DNA from: Piliocolobus tephrosceles
Lineage: Eukaryota; Chordata; Mammalia; Primates; Cercopithecidae
DNA length: 64,000 nt
Reading direction: 5' to 3'
Assembly: GCF_002776525.5 (NCBI RefSeq)
Contig: NC_045447.1
Location: forward strand, 22,579,643 to 22,643,642
A model generated the notes under the pieces. The model saw nothing but the letters and a program-made list of their open reading frames with translations, ran no database searches and was not told the origin of the DNA. Below, piece after piece: positions 59,016-64,000 of the stretch; the stretch's first letter is position 1; the number at the start of each line of letters is the position of its first letter. Both the position numbers and the translations under genes were made by a program.

Positions 59016-59140
59016 AACTGGTATATAGAGGAAATGGCAAAGGGGAAAGGTTAGCAAAGATTCCTTAAAGTACAACAGTTTTATAATACAAAAGGTAGAG
59101 CAGGGAAGCAATGTGTGTTGGCATTGTGGAAGTATGAGTA
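59016..59140 (-). repeat. Right arm of the perfect 125-bp inverted repeat, inserted in L1M
   Basis: Exact reverse complement of 58636-58760. It separates two L1M pieces that are normally almost adjacent (GCTGAACAGACTT and ACAGCACCC), so it is an insertion. Only a few L1M bases seem to be lost at the site. Confidence 0.93.
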
Positions 59141-59559
59141 AACAGCACCCAAATCGAGAAACAACATTACCAGCACCGCATGGTAACACAGCATGTTAGA
59201 GGCTGTGATCCCAGATCTCACCTAATTCTATTCTGACCCCTTTCCCAAAGCCTTCCTCTCTCACCTTGAGACCCTATGACAAAATCACTGAGGAGTCATC
59301 AAAAACATTGCTTGAATTTCCAAACCTACAAACCTGATCACATGGTCTTAGGTTTCTATATTTTCCTGATAGCTGTTCCTAGAAAATAGCTAGATTTTCC
59401 TGTTCCAATATTTTATTGTTTAGAACTGAAATCTAATGTGAATTTTACCTCCTGCTCAATTTTTCTATAAACTAAAAACTTATTTAAGAAATAAGTTTTT
59501 AATCAAATACCCAATCTATTAATTAAAAGAAAAAACACATCTAAAATTAATCAATTAGT

Positions 59560-59960
59560 CAACTCCTTCACACTGCCACCTGAGGAACCTTTCTCAACCA
59601 CAAATCTGACCATGTAAATTTTGTTCAGGAGTTCTGCATTGCTGTTAAGATAGAGCCCCAAATCCTTTTTATGGCTCTTGGTGACTTGTCCATCCTCTAG
59701 TTGGGCCACTGTTACCCTTTCTACTGTCCAAACTCATTGGCACTTTTTTCAGTTTTTTGAAAGTGTCACGCTTTTTCTTACTTAGAAGGATGCACCTGCT
59801 GGTCCCATTTGCTTAAACACACCATCTGCTTTTTCTCATTGCCAATTCCTTCTGTCTCTGAAAAGGTCAGTGACTTGCCCAAGTCACAGGGCAGATGGTA
59901 CTTGAACTTGGTTTCCCCCATTGCTAACCCATGCTTCTGTACAGCACCGCTATTTCTCAC
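59560..59960. repeat. L2 relic followed by antisense MIR
   Basis: About 59560-59860 is a sense L2 (CTGACCATGTAAATTTTGTT, AGAGCCCCAAATCC). About 59865-59960 is an antisense MIR (CAGTGACTTGCCCAAGTCAC). Confidence 0.65.
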
Positions 59961-60287
59961 CTCAAACATCATTCCTTTAGAGTTTAAAGCAAAGAAGCAA
60001 GGGTTCTCATGGGTTGAAGGTTAGAGAATCTCTGCTTTTGTCCAAACTTTTTATTTCTGATGTTAAAGGTTAAGAACTGAATAGATTTACTAATGCCAGT
60101 GCAGCATAATAGAATGCTCCCCTCCAAATTTTTTAAACCTAAACATTAATTTTTTTGGATAGACAAACTCTAGAACTTGCATTATAAATATAAATGAATC
60201 AAAATACTGAATATTTCTGCCTTCTTTGAAGTGAGAAAGAAATAATTTCCCATTTGACAGATTAATAAAGTCTAATGAACTCTCCAT

Positions 60288-60292
<5 letters not shown>

Positions 60293-60327
<35 letters not shown>

Positions 60328-60345
60328 GCGTGTGTGTGTGTGTGT
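60293..60345 (+). repeat. (TG)n microsatellite
   Basis: About 26 TG units with two TGCG interruptions. Confidence 0.95.
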
Positions 60346-61067
60346 TTAGGGTTGGAGAAAGAAGGAAGACGATACTGGATTTAAGATCTTTCATCTTGCA
60401 GTAGGAAGCTCTTTTCCCCATAAATTTCTGTCTCTTCAGACAAAACCAAGGAATATAAAAAGCCACATTAAAACTCTCATCTTTTAATCTTTCTGTTTGA
60501 GAAATATTTGCCTCTTTTCAGGAGCTGATTATCTAAATGTTGTTTCAGTCTTCACATTGAATAGAACTGTGTAAAACATTTTTCTTTTGTCAATTATTTT
60601 ACTTTGAAAATAACCGGTTATCTGGAAGAATTTAGAAATGACTTTTTTTTCTTTTTTAGTAGTCTCCCTCATGTTTCTCCGCGAGTTATATTTTTAGAGT
60701 CCAAAAAAAGCCACCCCACTATGAGTAGTTCTTGACTTCCCTATCCCTGCCCTTCTACATAATTCACATTGATGTTCCCACACAGCCTTTTTGTGAAAAA
60801 TTCAAAATGTAGTTATCAGCAGATAAACACATATTTTGACCTGCCTTATGGTGGTACTGCCAGCTAGCAGCTCAGTGGACAGAAATCTTATACTTTTATG
60901 ATTTTCATATCACATATGGGAAAACTAAATCTTAAAGCCATTAAATATTTTCCAAAAATCACATAGCTACTACCTGGTGATAAGATGTACAATGAGATAC
61001 ACTAGACAGATTGAAAGCAGCAACATTTCAGTTTCAGCTGCAGGCTCATTTTCACATATAAAAAAAT

Positions 61068-61085
61068 TATATATATGTGTGTGTG

Positions 61086-61127
<42 letters not shown>

Positions 61128-61158
61128 TGCATATGCATATGTGTGTGTGGATATATAT
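61068..61158 (+). repeat. Compound (TA)n/(TG)n microsatellite
   Basis: A core of about 18 AT units (61089-61125) with short TG runs on both sides and ATATATAT again at 61152. Highly mutable and able to form cruciforms. Confidence 0.93.
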
Positions 61159-61990
61159 ATGATATTTTAATACCAGAAGAGTAAGAAAGAGTTAATCTTA
61201 AAAGATAGAACTCCACAAGAATGAACAATTTAGCCCACATTTTGCCTTAGACAAATGAAAACTTAGTTATGAACTAGCTCTGATCCACAGCTTAGCACTT
61301 GGGAAACACTGCACTGGTTTGTGTCTTTGGACCATACCAGCATTTACATCTGGAAGTATATTATTAAAGGCTGTGTGCAAAAGGCAGTAGGTAACCAAGA
61401 GTGACATATGCTTTAGCGTCCCAGAACTTTCTTATAACGTGTAAGAAAGTTTTTCAATTTTTGCATACACAAAATTAGATGCTTTCAGGAATTATTTTTT
61501 GTAGAGGAATAGATGTATATTGGATAAAATCTCATGCTGTCATTGATTGTCCACTTCCAGACCCCAGGGCTCTCTCCATATTAGTGTGTATATATGACAG
61601 CCCTTTATCATTCTGCAAGAGACAAAAACCACACAACAACACATTGAAGCATACAAGCTATTATATATTTTCATAATATAGAACTTTAAAGTATAGTAAT
61701 CAACAGTGGCAAAATATTTCTGTCTCTGACATTATTATTTGTGAGATCCAACCTGTAATTGAGATCAGAGAAAACAGTATGGAAAAACAAATCCACGAGA
61801 ACAGGATAAAAATATCATGAACAGTAAAATATGTCTAAGTATTTAAAACTGTATAGAAAAAATAAATTAGATGAACAATTGTGTAAATATAAATTAAAAA
61901 AAGATGACATTCTTAATAAATAAAGTTTACTATTTACATTTTTATATATTGCCAAAAGATTTAACTTAGATCCATAAAAACACATAAACA

Positions 61991-63889
61991 GAAAAAAAAA
62001 CCAAACATAGGAGCAGCAAATTTATGCGCGTGAGGTACAGAAAAAGGATTGGAATTGTGTTTAGTTTTTGGTGTTTAGATTGTTTTCTTTGTGTCTTTTT
62101 TCTTTTTCTTTTTTTTTTTTTTTCTTTTCTACCATAGGCCAGTAGAATTCTTATGAGAACAGCTTTTAAGCACTTCAATGGAGTGTCATTTTTTTGGTAG
62201 CTTCCAGAAGGTGCCAAACAGGTTTCAACATCATATTAATTAGAAATACCCATAATAATTATAACAATAATAAAAAGGTATAATATGATACATAAATATG
62301 GAAGAGCAGTTTGTAATATGAATACATTTTCTCTAGACGAGATCACAGTTTTATTTTGTAAATATTACATTTAAGTATATATATACACACATATATGTAC
62401 AACTATATATACATGTGCATATATATGTAAATTTATATTTATATATAATATCTTTATATAGATAGATATCTGCAGACAGGTTATTGATTATAGAGACCCA
62501 AGAAAGCAACTCAATAATTGTTCAAAGGTTTCCTCACTGACTGCTGGTGTGTAGTTTAAGAAGCCCCCATTTGTTTGCACTCAGAATGCCTTATCTTCTT
62601 TTAATGGAACATTTGATGTGGAATTTTAAGTCTGAGAAGTGAGGTGCCTTCTGAAGAAGAGATTTTAGAGACTCCCTTCCTCTATAAGTTAAAAATGACC
62701 AGAAGTCTTAAGTAGACGACAGTTAGCTGACTTTGACGTTGTAGGACATAATCAGCTTTAAACCAAATCATAGAACTGGTAAAGGGTAAGATCAAATTTG
62801 CCAAAACAATAAAATATTCTCCAATACAGGTCTCTCTTTTAAGATGGACTACAATTTAGGAGCTCCGGCTTTATTCCTTGAAATATCAAACAAGCACTCC
62901 TTGTCTTTCTGAAAAGGCCAATGGGCCTGTGCATTCTTGAATAATAATCCATGGACTTTGTGTCAAGCGTTGGCCCTCATAGCCCACCTAAAACCTCAGG
63001 GCCTCAAAATCTCCTGCCCTCCCACTCTGAGGTAGGTATATAGTATTATCCCCATTTTGCAGCTAGAGAAACTGATGCAAATGTAGAGGCAACTGGATAA
63101 CTTGTTAAAGATCACTGAGCAAACTGCTGCCTGGAGTCAAAAATTCTAAGTTCTTTACAATAGGGACATAATTTCTCTTTTGGCTTTTATACATTTCTTT
63201 TAAAAAGCAAGTGATTCATAGGAATTGGCAAAAGTTGAATAAATCACAAGAACAAGCTTTTATTCATTTGCTATTTGGTTTTTATGTTTGTTGTTTACTT
63301 CTTTTGCTTTGTTTCTCAAAACTCACTGTGATTACCTGTCTGGTCATGTAGCAGCTTTTTAAAAAACTGGACTATGCAGTGTGGTTCTGAGTGCAGTCTT
63401 TATAAAGCCCAGTGCTGTACTGGTAAATATAAACATTTTATAACGTGAAAAGCACAACGACACAGTATGTCCCCTTAATATCTGGAAAAAACAATATCAA
63501 GCCCTCCCACTCCCTACTACCACTGATTGCCACCAAACAAATAAACAAAATGCCCACCCCCCCAACAACAACAATAACACATCAAGGGAGAAAATGTCAT
63601 ATTTCCTGGACCTACCACAATGTACAGAAAATAACAGACAGTGTTATCAAATCCCACTCTATGTCTTCTAGGGAAATGTTTATGTTTGTGTCTACCTACT
63701 GAGTCTGTAGAATAAACAATTTCCTTTAGGAAACATAAAAATATGTTTTTTATTCTTAGTTTTTAATCATGCATTTTTATTTCCTTTTAATCTCTTTGTC
63801 TTCTATTAATCTCTATCTGTACAGCTTTGTCACCATTTTTTTTATTTTCTCACTTGACATAGTTCCAGAAAAAAACACAAAACCTCAGA
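61991..63889 (-). other. AT-rich, repeat-poor region; possible PAPPA 3' UTR on the minus strand
   Basis: Little transposon sequence apart from an antisense MIR at about 63000-63150 and an AT/AC-rich tract at 62374-62470. If the gene to the left is ASTN2, the neighbouring convergent gene is PAPPA, and its long 3' UTR should begin on the minus strand near here. A minus-strand AATAAA is present at about 62351-62356 (TTTATT on plus). No coding sequence of PAPPA is in the window, so this rests on gene order only. Confidence 0.35.
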
Positions 63890-63894
63890 ACTGT

Positions 63895-63955
63895 TAACTT
63901 GACCTTATAATTTCCTTCCTTTCTTCCTTCCTTTTTTTTCTCCTTTCTTTCTTTC

Positions 63956-63999
<44 letters not shown>

Positions 64000-64000
64000 T
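63895..64000 (+). repeat. (TTTC)n microsatellite at the window edge
   Basis: Imperfect TTCC/TTTC units become a pure CTTT array from about 63938 and run out of the window. Confidence 0.95.

Larger units (their letters stand above)
59961..61990. other. Intergenic, AT-rich, with microsatellites
   Basis: A (TG)n tract lies at 60293-60345 and an (AT)n tract with flanking (TG) at 61068-61158. A MIR trace lies at 60915-61000. No gene signal. Confidence 0.65.

Overview
This window is primate nuclear DNA, most likely from an Old World monkey. It contains the 3' end of one split protein-coding gene on the + strand, surrounded by a dense layer of transposon remnants. Two young elements point to Old World monkeys. 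The 3' UTR of the L1 at 1-4005 has the variant bases that I recall from cercopithecoid rather than ape L1s. The Alu at about 33117-33425 carries the GTGGCCGGATCT variant that I associate with the monkey AluYR lineage. I see no bacterial, plasmid or CRISPR features.

Gene content: three exons on the + strand (22449-22549, 24205-24388, 38096-38333) splice in phase and encode the last 173 residues of an astrotactin, ending in ...SKGR and a TGA stop. ASTN2 is favoured over its paralogue ASTN1, partly because the 3' UTR is short (about 0.6 kb to an ATTAAA at 38935). The exons cover the end of the fibronectin type III domain and the C-terminal annexin-like domain. Everything before 22449 reads as upstream intron, and everything after about 38960 as intergenic. 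In primates ASTN2 and PAPPA are convergent neighbours about 20 kb apart, so the AT-rich, gene-free end of the window (about 62-64 kb) may be the minus-strand 3' UTR of PAPPA. That is inference only.

Repeat layout: 1-4005 is a young L1 in the sense direction of the gene, with one frameshift in ORF2. 4864-11305 is a nested stack. An old antisense L1M is split by a younger L1 that itself carries a MaLR solo LTR. The old L1M is split again by an antisense L1PA with about 0.7 kb of extra 3' sequence that includes an Alu and ends in its own poly-T; this looks like a 3' transduction. 11306-22448 and the introns hold many MIR and L2 relics, hAT-Charlie relics (MER5A, MER20 and others) and Alus. The intergenic part has more of the same, plus a second MaLR solo LTR (56372-56710) and several microsatellites.

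The most unusual structures are small rearrangements. One is a perfect 125-bp inverted repeat (58636-58760 / 59016-59140) whose right arm interrupts an L1M sequence. Another is a 65-bp copy of nearby DNA placed inside a MER5A (27938-27988 copied to 28316-28380). Both look like locally templated insertions. I found no previously undescribed gene system.
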